Assembly (NCBI GenBank): GCA_030835025.1
Contig: JAUQWS010000103.1
Span: 1 to 51,238 of the forward strand
DNA from: Ignavibacteria bacterium
GTDB taxonomy: Bacteria; Bacteroidota; Ignavibacteria; Tepidaquicellales; OLB5
Reading direction: 5' to 3'
Length of the DNA: 51,238 bases
Below are positions 19,201 through 25,929 of this stretch, piece by piece. Under the pieces are notes generated by a model. The model saw nothing but the letters and a program-made list of their open reading frames with translations. It ran no database searches and was not told the DNA's origin. Within the stretch, counting starts at the first letter, position 1; the number at the start of each line of letters is the position of its first letter. A program made the position numbers and the translations under genes.

Positions 19201-20737
19201 GGACGGTGTTGTTGATGCAATAAGTAATTACTGGTTTGAAATAGTAACGGATACTTCAAGTATGACGAATTTGATGAGAGATACTACTTTGACTGATACT
19301 ACAAAGATAGTAGGCGGTCTTGCCAACCTCACTGGGTATTTCTGGAGGGTTAAAGCCAAGGGTGAATTTGGCTGGGGAAACTATTCAGTCTGGTTTAGAT
19401 TTACAACAATAATCAGTGCGCCTTCTGCGCCCGTTCTTGTAACTCCTGCAAATGGTGCCACGGGTCAAAATATAACACTGAGGCTTGTCTGGAACAGATT
19501 ACAGACTGCAGAAACTTACAAGTTACAGGTATCTGCCGATTCATTGTTTAACGTTCTGATTGTTAATGATTCGAATGTGACAGATTCTGCAAGAGTTATC
19601 TCCGGACTAAGCCCGTTGACATACTATTGGTGGAGGGTTAACGCAAAGAATATTGGCGGTACAGGCATATACTCAAATATATGGAAGTTCAAGACTATGG
19701 GTGCTCCTACTCAGGTTACTCTTATTACACCACCGAACAACGCAACTAACCAGGCTATTAACCTGAACTTTGTCTGGAGCAGATCAGTTGATTTGCTTGC
19801 GCCCTGGCTGGATGTTAATAAAAACGGAGAAGGTATGTACGAAAATGAATCCATCAGCAGTTACTGGTTTGATCTTGTAACCGATACATCATCAATGTCA
19901 AATCTGCTAAGAGATACTTCTTTGACAGATACTTCAAAAGCTGTGAGCGGTTTAAGTTACTCAACAGCATACTATTGGAGAGTGAAGGCAAAGAACCAAA
20001 TTGGTTGGGGAGTCTACTCAGTTTGGTTTAGATTCACAACAGGTCCTCTTCCTCCTGCAAACGTAAATCTTACGGTAATCCCGGGCGGCTTCTATGATGT
20101 TGGCTCAGGCAGGCTTAACATGAAGGATACAATCCGTGTTTACCTTGTTGATTCAGTCTCCTGTCTAAGGGTTGATTCAGCTAAAGGGGTAATAGACTCT
20201 GTAACTTACTCCATGCCGATCAGCTTCAGCAATGCGTCAACGGGGAATTATTACATGATGGTCTATCACAGGAACCATCTTGCAATAGCAAGCCGCTATT
20301 CGCAGGGTATAATAAGAGGCTCGACTGTAAGCTATGACTTCACTACGGATTCAACCAAGACATTCGGGTTCAACGTGGTAAAGGTATCCACATCGCCTGT
20401 AAGGTGGGCAATGATACCTGCAGATGCAAACCGCGATGGTTTTGTTGATGCAACAGACCAGCTTGTATGGATCAACCTGAACGGTCTTGACGGATACTTA
20501 GACGCTGATTTCAACGGCGATAGCTTTGTTGATGCAACAGACCAGTTGATCTGGATAACGTACAACGGTACCAGTGTCTTCCTGCCTTGCGGCTTTGTGC
20601 TGGATCCTGTCACAGGTAACCTGATCACAAACAGGCCGGATTACGATGCAAAGAAGGGCAGCAGGATGCTGTTTGAGAAGAAGAAACAGAGTGAAAAGAT
20701 ACAGACAGATACAAAGCAGAATAACTTAAGGAAATAA
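16280..20737 (+). CDS. Giant exported multi-domain protein with a C-terminal dockerin-like segment
   Basis: A 1485-residue protein starting at GTG, with a TTG at 16292 as alternative; the signal peptide ends near ISTAQ. In order: Asp-box repeats of about 50 residues (about 30-390), an Ig-like Big_5-type domain (about 390-500), VCBS/FG-GAP repeats with Ca-binding DxDxDGDxDL motifs (about 507-835), four fibronectin-III-like modules (about 837-1255), a beta domain containing MVYHRNHLAIAS, and two dockerin-type loops. The loops are DANRDGFVDATD (from residue 1382) and DFNGDSFVDATD, with Ca ligands at positions 1, 3, 5 and 12 of each. Unlike its neighbours it has no T9SS sorting domain; it ends in a Lys/Gln-rich tail. 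It probably shares an operon with the T9SS protein downstream, which may anchor it. Confidence 0.88.
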   Translation: MKCILKLSKTIVSVLVTACIQFIFVNISTAQWQPDLRLTNDPALSITNYNIPCISTSGDTLHVVWFDERDGNREIYYMRSTDSGVNWGTSTRLTNSAGSSENPTITVEGSVVHVVWHDSRDGNNEIYYKRSGDGGVSWGTDVRLTNATNQSRWPSISTTGSDVHIAWFDERDGNQEIYYIRSTDGGLSWGTDVRLTNDPNGSGWSSVVASGSAVHIVWGDDRFGAEIFYKRSTDGGITWGSDTRLTNDPGFSAYSWVSLSGSVLHIVWMDTRDGNREIYYKRTTDSGISWGSDQRMTNNSSASEWPSVSASGMIVHVVWYDLRDGNSEIYYKRSTDSGISWGTDTRLTNNSSASQWTSVKASGTNVHILWYDLRDGNGEIYYKQNPIGNTLTTVDSVSPYNKVSVPLNSDMKAYFNQSMNSSTMDTASIIFFGSMTGRKQAGITYNSGDRSVAINPNNDFKYGELISAILKSSIKSSTDNFMTPFVWSFTSLANPSNMVFNEISNIAVGTNPYSVASGDLDNDGDIDLAVANSAGSISIIINNGNGTFTKQNPDIISGDTRRVIAGDFDNDGDLDLAAGIGSLSSVKILTNNGNGVFTITSTVPSGNCHDLTTADFNGDGYLDIATSGWTENKIGILLNNRSGSFTLSSVITAGSGVYEVVAGDFDSDGFIDIAAPNYYGNNCSIYRNNGTGNFMTLSSVGVGSSPQGITVGDFDSDGDLDLSVTNYGSNNLNILMNNGNGSFISTAAIGTGANPWGINCADLDGDGDLDLAVCAGSTVYLYRNGGNGNFTFSSYAGQYGIPAPRTTVADFNNDGVLDIATADITANKTRIIVSLVSPQLLSPANNSTGNLNALSFSWNKPLSAANYRFQLATDSLFSNIIVNDSTLIGLDSVKNVSGLSMLTWYYWRLNSKSANGSSLWSDVWKFKTIGLPYKVTLIGPPNNAVNQPVTVNFWWSRAVEQTSPFENKKLAGKEDGVVDAISNYWFEIVTDTSSMTNLMRDTTLTDTTKIVGGLANLTGYFWRVKAKGEFGWGNYSVWFRFTTIISAPSAPVLVTPANGATGQNITLRLVWNRLQTAETYKLQVSADSLFNVLIVNDSNVTDSARVISGLSPLTYYWWRVNAKNIGGTGIYSNIWKFKTMGAPTQVTLITPPNNATNQAINLNFVWSRSVDLLAPWLDVNKNGEGMYENESISSYWFDLVTDTSSMSNLLRDTSLTDTSKAVSGLSYSTAYYWRVKAKNQIGWGVYSVWFRFTTGPLPPANVNLTVIPGGFYDVGSGRLNMKDTIRVYLVDSVSCLRVDSAKGVIDSVTYSMPISFSNASTGNYYMMVYHRNHLAIASRYSQGIIRGSTVSYDFTTDSTKTFGFNVVKVSTSPVRWAMIPADANRDGFVDATDQLVWINLNGLDGYLDADFNGDSFVDATDQLIWITYNGTSVFLPCGFVLDPVTGNLITNRPDYDAKKGSRMLFEKKKQSEKIQTDTKQNNLRK

Positions 20738-20748
20738 TATATAAATAA

Positions 20749-20780
20749 CGGAGCTTTTCCTTAATTCAGGAAGAGCTCCG
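20749..20780 (+). other. Intercistronic stem-loop
   Basis: CGGAGCTTTTCCT (20749-20761) pairs with AGGAAGAGCTCCG (20768-20780) over 13 positions with one G-U wobble and a 6-nt loop. No T-run follows, so it is more likely an mRNA-stability or processing element between two co-transcribed genes than a terminator. Confidence 0.6.
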
Positions 20781-20795
20781 ATTTGAAATCACACA

Positions 20796-21680
20796 ATGAA
20801 AAACAAAAACATAATCAAAACAGCAATGAAAAACATAATACTTTCAGTTCTCTTTGTACTGTTTGTTACCGGAATTGCAGAATCACAGGTTAAAACAAGA
20901 ATTTTTCTCGCAAACCCGACCATTGAAGCAGGTCTTTGGTCAATAGATGTAAGGTGCACAGTTCCTGCAGGCCAGACCTGGAGAGTCGGTTCATGCAACA
21001 TCAGGATCAACTGGGCAACAACTCCCAATGCAGCATCAGTTTCAATACATCCGGATGCAACGGTATCGGGAGCCAACCCGCTATTGAACAATAACGGCAA
21101 TTACGGCATTATGACAACCACTTCTATACTCGGAGGTGCCACGATCAGCCTGAATGTAGTCCGTTTAGGCGCTTTCCAAACATTTGCACCGGGTACATAT
21201 TCTATCGGCAGGATAAGGTTCAACAGGCTGGATACGACCAACAATGCATGCATCCGGCTCACACAAAGGACAACAGGCACCGGACCTTCTGTAATTTACG
21301 ATTCTTTGACCTTATTGGCATACAGTACAGGCTGGGATACGCTTGCAACCAATCCTCCGGGCTGCATCAGGCTTGATTACCTTACAGGTATAGAGGGTTC
21401 AATAAGCGAAATGCCGACTGTATTTAAGCTTTACACAAATTATCCTAATCCGTTCAATCCTTCGACAACCATAAAATATGATATACCGCGCAATGCATAT
21501 GTAAAGATATCAATATACGATGTACTCGGACAGCTTGTTACTGACCTGGTAAAGCAGGATATGACACAGGGCAGGTATGAAATACTATGGAATGCACAGA
21601 ACTTCGCAAGCGGTTCATATTACTATAAAATGGAGGCCGGTGATTACACGGAAATCAAGAAGATGATCTTGGTCAAGTAA
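20796..21680 (+). CDS. T9SS-exported beta-sandwich protein, possibly cohesin-like
   Basis: A 294-residue protein with a signal peptide (hydrophobic run IILSVLFVLFVTGIAES); an in-frame ATG at 20826 would give a more compact signal. Residues of about 30-190 form one beta-rich domain with patterns such as WSIDVRCTVPAGQTW, CNIRINW and FAPGTYSIGRIRFNRL, which recall the cohesin/CBM2-like sandwich. This is a resemblance by eye, not a proven match. A complete T9SS type A domain follows (NYPNPFNP to IKKMILVK). It lies 58 bases after the dockerin-bearing protein, which lacks its own sorting tail. Pairing of the two through a cohesin-dockerin contact is therefore attractive but inferred. Confidence 0.8.
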   Translation: MKNKNIIKTAMKNIILSVLFVLFVTGIAESQVKTRIFLANPTIEAGLWSIDVRCTVPAGQTWRVGSCNIRINWATTPNAASVSIHPDATVSGANPLLNNNGNYGIMTTTSILGGATISLNVVRLGAFQTFAPGTYSIGRIRFNRLDTTNNACIRLTQRTTGTGPSVIYDSLTLLAYSTGWDTLATNPPGCIRLDYLTGIEGSISEMPTVFKLYTNYPNPFNPSTTIKYDIPRNAYVKISIYDVLGQLVTDLVKQDMTQGRYEILWNAQNFASGSYYYKMEAGDYTEIKKMILVK

Positions 21681-21696
21681 AGAATAATTCAACAAG

Positions 21697-21725
21697 AAAG
21701 CAGGGTTATTAACCCTGCTTTTTTT
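21697..21725. terminator. Bidirectional terminator between convergent genes
   Basis: AAAGCAGGGTT (21697-21707) pairs with AACCCTGCTTT (21711-21721) with a 3-nt loop and T-runs on both sides. It serves the T9SS gene from the left and the CDF gene from the right. Confidence 0.85.
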
Positions 21726-22734
21726 ATGTCAGCTCATCTATATCGTAATAAGCCCGCGATATTATTTTCTTCCCGTCCCAATGCACCTCTTTTGATCTTG
21801 GCTCATTTCTTACGGGACACTCCGGCATGCTGCAGACGAAACAGCATTTAGGATTGCAGGGGTCCAAATGTATCAATAATTCAGCTTCTTTCTCTTTCAA
21901 CACACTCTCTACAACATGTTCAAGTTTATGTGTGGTATCGTGTGATTCTTTTATGTTCTGGTAGTACGGAACTATCATGTGGAAATCAACCATGAACTTG
22001 CCTCCAGTCTTCCAGTATCTGAAACGGTGAATATCGATCCAGTCGGGATTGACATTTCTCGACTTCTGAAGCGCAGCGGCAATTTCTTCTATTACTCCGT
22101 CATCAGTTTCGTTCATCAGCCCTCCGACTGATTCACGCATAAGGTTCTTCCCGGTCCATAGAATATTTAAACCCAGTATTATTGCAATGACAGGGTCAAA
22201 CAGCTTGATGTTTGTCAGCAGTACAAGAATTAACGCGGCAACTGCGCCAAAGCTTGTGATAGAATCAGTCAGCACGTGCTTTCCGTCTGCAATGAGTACA
22301 ATACTGTTTGTTTTTTTACCCGTCCGGATTAGATAAAGACCAAGCAGCAGATTCACTATACTTGCTCCTGTAATTATTGCTGCACCTGTATCAAGTGAGG
22401 ATATTTCTTTCCCGGTAATGATATCACGTACCGCATATATGATTATCGAAATAGCAGCAATGATGATCATTGCTCCTTCAAACCCGGCGGAAAAATATTC
22501 TATTTTTCCGTGACCGTACGGATGTTCTTTATCAGGAGGTTTGGTAGATAACAGAAGGCTGTAGAAAGCAAATGATGTTGCTATGATGTGAACTATTGAT
22601 TCAATCGCATCCGAGAGGACTGCGGCAGAACCCGTCAAGATATATGCCCCGATCTTGCCGAAAAACATCAGAAAGCCGATCAAAAGCGAGATCAGAGCGG
22701 CTCTTTTCTTCAGGGTTATTGAGGAAGTTTCCAT
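21724..22734 (-). CDS. Cation diffusion facilitator (CDF) metal transporter with Cys-rich tail
   Basis: A 336-residue inner-membrane protein with about six hydrophobic segments in residues 10-205 and a cytosolic C-terminal domain. Family marks are SDAIESIVH in TM2, HPYGHGKIEYFSAG in the loop, and ADGKHVLTDS in TM5. By eye the metal site aligns as E45/H49 (TM2) and H153/D157 (TM5); the TM2 pair is DxxxD in E. coli YiiP, so specificity may differ from Zn. The tail has five cysteines within 14 residues (293, 297, 298, 301, 306), a probable extra metal-binding site. CDF proteins export divalent metals using the proton gradient. It is divergent from the TetR/RND operon; the -7 box lies very close to its ATG. 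Confidence 0.92.
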   Translation of the reverse strand: METSSITLKKRAALISLLIGFLMFFGKIGAYILTGSAAVLSDAIESIVHIIATSFAFYSLLLSTKPPDKEHPYGHGKIEYFSAGFEGAMIIIAAISIIIYAVRDIITGKEISSLDTGAAIITGASIVNLLLGLYLIRTGKKTNSIVLIADGKHVLTDSITSFGAVAALILVLLTNIKLFDPVIAIILGLNILWTGKNLMRESVGGLMNETDDGVIEEIAAALQKSRNVNPDWIDIHRFRYWKTGGKFMVDFHMIVPYYQNIKESHDTTHKLEHVVESVLKEKEAELLIHLDPCNPKCCFVCSMPECPVRNEPRSKEVHWDGKKIISRAYYDIDELT

Positions 22735-22741
22735 TACATCA

Positions 22742-22749
22742 CAAATATA
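22742..22749 (-). promoter_or_regulatory. -7 box for the CDF gene
   Basis: The minus strand reads TATATTTG, an exact TAnnTTTG, with TTTT in place of TTTG at the -33 distance. It is only 7 bases from the ATG, implying a nearly leaderless mRNA. Confidence 0.4.
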
Positions 22750-22789
22750 CCTTAAAATTACAGAATCTTAAAAATTATTTATTTCGCTC

Positions 22790-22849
22790 TTGACAAATTA
22801 GTTTCCATTAATTATTTTGGAAACTTAAGAAACGAAAATAGTTTCCATT
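22790..22849 (+). promoter_or_regulatory. Promoter with TetR-type operator for the efflux operon
   Basis: TTGACA (22790-22795), 17 bases, then TATTTT (22813-22818) forms a good sigma70-type promoter; read the Bacteroidota way it is CTTG-N20-TATTTTGG. GTTTCC (22801-22806) and GGAAAC (22819-22824) form an inverted repeat spanning the spacer and -10. TAGTTTCCATT occurs twice, at 22799-22809 and 22839-22849. This is where an autorepressing TetR protein would bind. The CDF gene diverges from the same region. Confidence 0.55.
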
Positions 22850-22883
22850 TAGAGAGAACTTCATTATTTATAGCAATTTATTA

Positions 22884-23516
22884 ATGTCAGAAGTAACAGA
22901 AAGAGAAAAAATCCTTTACTTTACACATGCGAAATTCATCACAGAGGGGTTTTACAAGACTACTATGGATGAGATCGCAAAAGACCTTCAGATAAGCAAG
23001 AAGACCATATATAAGCATTTTGAATCGAAAGAAGATCTGCTGGCTGCTGTTTGCGATGCAAGGATCAATATGATGCATGAATATCTTGATGAAGTTGTTG
23101 ATTCTAAAGATGACTCGATCACGAAATTCCTCAGAATACTCAATAAGCAGAAGAGCCTTGCTATGAATTGCAGCACTGTCTGGTTCAGGGACCTTGAAAT
23201 ACACGCCCCTCAATTAAGGAAGAAGTTTGATGAAGTCAGAAGCACTAAAGTGACTTCAATGCTTGTTAAGCTGCTTGAGCAGGGGAAAAAAGAAAAGATG
23301 ATCGATAATGTCCCTGTTGATATTCTCATAACAGCACTTAACGGTGCAATAGAAGCTGTAACAAGGGCAGAGTTCATCCTGAACAGCAAATTCTCTTTCC
23401 ATGAAGCTATGAGAGTGACCGCAGAGATATTCTTCAACGGTTTCCTTACTACTCTTGGCAAAGAAAAATACAGCAACACAAAAAAACTATTTGATAACGT
23501 TTTGGAGAAATCCTAA
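22884..23516 (+). CDS. TetR/AcrR-family repressor of the RND efflux operon
   Basis: A 210-residue protein with an N-terminal TetR helix-turn-helix (residues of about 10-57). The core reads GFYKTTMDEIAKDLQ, ISKKTIYKHFESKEDLL, a close match to the family consensus. The C-terminal helical domain is variable and should hold the ligand pocket and dimer surface; the ligand is unknown. It is the first gene of a four-gene operon (TetR, outer membrane factor, fusion protein, RND pump), with 9 bases to the next gene. The inverted and direct repeats at 22799-22849 are the obvious binding sites, so autoregulation released by a pump substrate is expected. Confidence 0.93.
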   Translation: MSEVTEREKILYFTHAKFITEGFYKTTMDEIAKDLQISKKTIYKHFESKEDLLAAVCDARINMMHEYLDEVVDSKDDSITKFLRILNKQKSLAMNCSTVWFRDLEIHAPQLRKKFDEVRSTKVTSMLVKLLEQGKKEKMIDNVPVDILITALNGAIEAVTRAEFILNSKFSFHEAMRVTAEIFFNGFLTTLGKEKYSNTKKLFDNVLEKS

Positions 23517-23525
23517 ATTAAAGTT

Positions 23526-24830
23526 ATGAATAAGATAGCCATTGCCATAATAATTGTATTGTTTGCGGGATCTGCATATTCGCAGGAAACCAGGACACTG
23601 AACCTGAGTGATGCAATAAATCTTGCAAAGAAGAACAATTCTGATTATGTAATAGCCAAACTTGAAAAGCTGAAAGCTGAAAAGAAAGTTTCTGAAGTTT
23701 ACAGCGAAAATCTGGTACCAACTTTAACGTTAAGCTCAAGGTATGCGAGGTCTTTCAAAAAACAGACCATAAATATCTTCGGGCAAAACTATGAGATAGG
23801 CTCGGATAATAGTATTACAACTACTATTGACGTCTCCGAGCCTATTCCTTTTTTGGGAACCCCGGTTTTCAACGGAATAAAGATCGCCCGGTATTATGAA
23901 AGAATTCAGGATGAGAACGTAAAACAGGTCGAAACGACGATCAAGGCTGATGTTAAGAAGGCCTTTTACGGAAGCCTGCTTCTCAAAAAGGTAATTGAGC
24001 TGAATGAACAAAGGCTTGAAAATTCAAAAGAGAACCTTAGAGTTGTAGAAGCAAGATACAATGCCGGCATTGCGCTTGAGTATGATGTGCTCAGAGCGAA
24101 GGTAACAAACGGTACCATTGAAACGGATCTGACAAAATCGCGGAACCAGCTGATTGTATCCAACAACTTCCTGAAGAACAAGATAGGGTTAAGGGATGAA
24201 AGTAAAATTGATGTGACAGGCAATCTGTTATATGACAGCTCAGAAGTTTGGGGCACAACAGACGAACTGATCAAAACGATCTCGGAAAAGAATGTGGCTA
24301 TCAGGCAGCTTAAACTGGGCAAACAGATAAATGAACAGCTTTCTGAAGTTGATTATGCTAATTATCTCCCAAAGTTTTATCTCTTCGGGCAGTATTCACT
24401 TCAGGCAAACGAAAATGATGACGTTTCGCTCAGGCGATACAGGTTCTTTAATTCTATTACTGCGGGAATCGGTCTCAGCTGGGATTTGAACCTGTTCAGA
24501 AACAGTTATAAGGAAGAACAATCAATTATCGAAGTGAAGAAATCAGAGGAGCAGATCATAAAAGTTAAAGAACTGCTCAAAACTCAAACCCAGAGTGTGC
24601 TTGTTAATATTGAAGACGCAAAGAACAGAATACGCTCTCAGCAGGAACTTCTTATATCTGCAGAAAGAGGTTATGAACTGGCTAACATCAGCTATAAAAA
24701 CGGTGTACTGAACCAGATCGATGTTCTTGATGCAGAGCTTGGGCTTAACCAGGTTAAGCTTGCTTATCTTCAGGCTATATACGATTATCTTATTGCCAGA
24801 ACAGAACTTGAACAATTATTGGAAAATTAG
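23526..24830 (+). CDS. TolC-like outer membrane efflux protein
   Basis: A 434-residue outer membrane factor with a signal peptide ending near GSAYSQ. It shows the duplicated helical-barrel layout of the OEP family: a start LNLSDAINLAKKNNSDYVIAK, long coiled-coil helices rich in Lys/Glu, VEARYNAGIALEYDVLRAKV in the first half, and the mirrored YKNGVLNQIDVLDAELGLNQ in the second. It should form the trimeric outer-membrane channel of the tripartite pump encoded by the next two genes. The length is normal for the family. Confidence 0.93.
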   Translation: MNKIAIAIIIVLFAGSAYSQETRTLNLSDAINLAKKNNSDYVIAKLEKLKAEKKVSEVYSENLVPTLTLSSRYARSFKKQTINIFGQNYEIGSDNSITTTIDVSEPIPFLGTPVFNGIKIARYYERIQDENVKQVETTIKADVKKAFYGSLLLKKVIELNEQRLENSKENLRVVEARYNAGIALEYDVLRAKVTNGTIETDLTKSRNQLIVSNNFLKNKIGLRDESKIDVTGNLLYDSSEVWGTTDELIKTISEKNVAIRQLKLGKQINEQLSEVDYANYLPKFYLFGQYSLQANENDDVSLRRYRFFNSITAGIGLSWDLNLFRNSYKEEQSIIEVKKSEEQIIKVKELLKTQTQSVLVNIEDAKNRIRSQQELLISAERGYELANISYKNGVLNQIDVLDAELGLNQVKLAYLQAIYDYLIARTELEQLLEN

Positions 24831-24846
24831 ATCTTATATAAATCTC

Positions 24847-25890
24847 ATGAGAAATAAATTAATCTTATCTGTTTTTACCCTGATCGTTTCTCTTGTAATG
24901 TATTCATGCGGCGATACGGGCGGAGAAACTAACGAGCAGAAAAACGTACAGAAATTACCTCTCGTAAAAGTAACTGAAGTTCAGACAGGAACGTTTTCCG
25001 ACAACTTCAGGGTGCTTGGAGTTATCAAGCCACTTAACACGGCGAAGGTCTCATCCGAAGAAGGCGGCCTTATTGTTGCACTTAACAAAGATAAGGGCAG
25101 TTATGTAAGACGGGGAGAAATTATTGCCCGTATTAAGAAAGATGTGGAAATCGCGGCTTTTGAGCAGACTGAGGCGCAAATTGAACTTGCCAGGATCAAC
25201 TATGAGAAACAAAAGGCTCTATACGAAGATAATGCGACAACTGAAATTCAGTACTTAACCGCAAAGTGGCAGTACGAAGCAGCAGTTAAGGGACAGGATG
25301 TCCTTAAACAGCGGCTGAAAACCGGCTTCATACGCTCACCCATTAACGGAGTTGTTGATGAGAAGTTTATGAACAGGGGTGAGATGTCTGCACCGGGATC
25401 TCCGATTGTGAACATAATCGAAATCTCAAGCGTCAAGGTTTCCGCCGGCATTCCGGAAATGTATCTGACAAAGGTTAAAAAAGGACAGACAGTAAAGATC
25501 ACAATAGATGTGCTTCCCGGAGTTGAGTTTGAAGGAAAAGTGAATTATGTGGCTCCCGCATTGCAGGGGACAAGCAGGACTTTTGAAATAGAAGTTATCA
25601 TACCAAACAGGGATATGCTTCTAAAACCTGGAATGAATGCAAATGTTCTTGTTTCTGAATTTTCACAGCCAAATGCGGTGGTCGTTCAGCAGGATATTGT
25701 CATTGATTACGGTGATGAACAGTATGTATTTGTTCTGGAAGGCGACATAGTGAAAAAGAGAGTGCTTAAGCTTGGCGGCAGAAATGAGAATATGGTTCTG
25801 ATAGAAAGCGGGCTTAATCCGGGTGATAAACTGGTCACCGATGGTTTCCAGTCAGTTAAAGACGGTGACAAAGTACAGGTAGGACAGTAA
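24847..25890 (+). CDS. RND efflux membrane fusion protein (HlyD/AcrA type)
   Basis: The start is taken at ATG 24847 (MRNKLILSV), because the upstream in-frame extension runs into the TolC-like gene. The 347-residue product has a lipoprotein-like signal (SLVMYSCGD, with Cys as the probable lipidation site), a lipoyl-type domain (GSYVRRGEIIARI) and a short helical hairpin. Then come TGFIRSPINGVVDEKFMNRG, typical of the family, a beta-barrel and a membrane-proximal domain ending KLVTDGFQSVKDGDKVQV. It bridges the inner-membrane pump and the outer-membrane channel. It begins 16 bases after the TolC-like gene and is followed 39 bases later by the pump. Confidence 0.93.
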   Translation: MRNKLILSVFTLIVSLVMYSCGDTGGETNEQKNVQKLPLVKVTEVQTGTFSDNFRVLGVIKPLNTAKVSSEEGGLIVALNKDKGSYVRRGEIIARIKKDVEIAAFEQTEAQIELARINYEKQKALYEDNATTEIQYLTAKWQYEAAVKGQDVLKQRLKTGFIRSPINGVVDEKFMNRGEMSAPGSPIVNIIEISSVKVSAGIPEMYLTKVKKGQTVKITIDVLPGVEFEGKVNYVAPALQGTSRTFEIEVIIPNRDMLLKPGMNANVLVSEFSQPNAVVVQQDIVIDYGDEQYVFVLEGDIVKKRVLKLGGRNENMVLIESGLNPGDKLVTDGFQSVKDGDKVQVGQ

Positions 25891-25929
25891 CTGCGTTTAA
25901 TAATGAAAAAATAATTAAACCTTGAGGCA

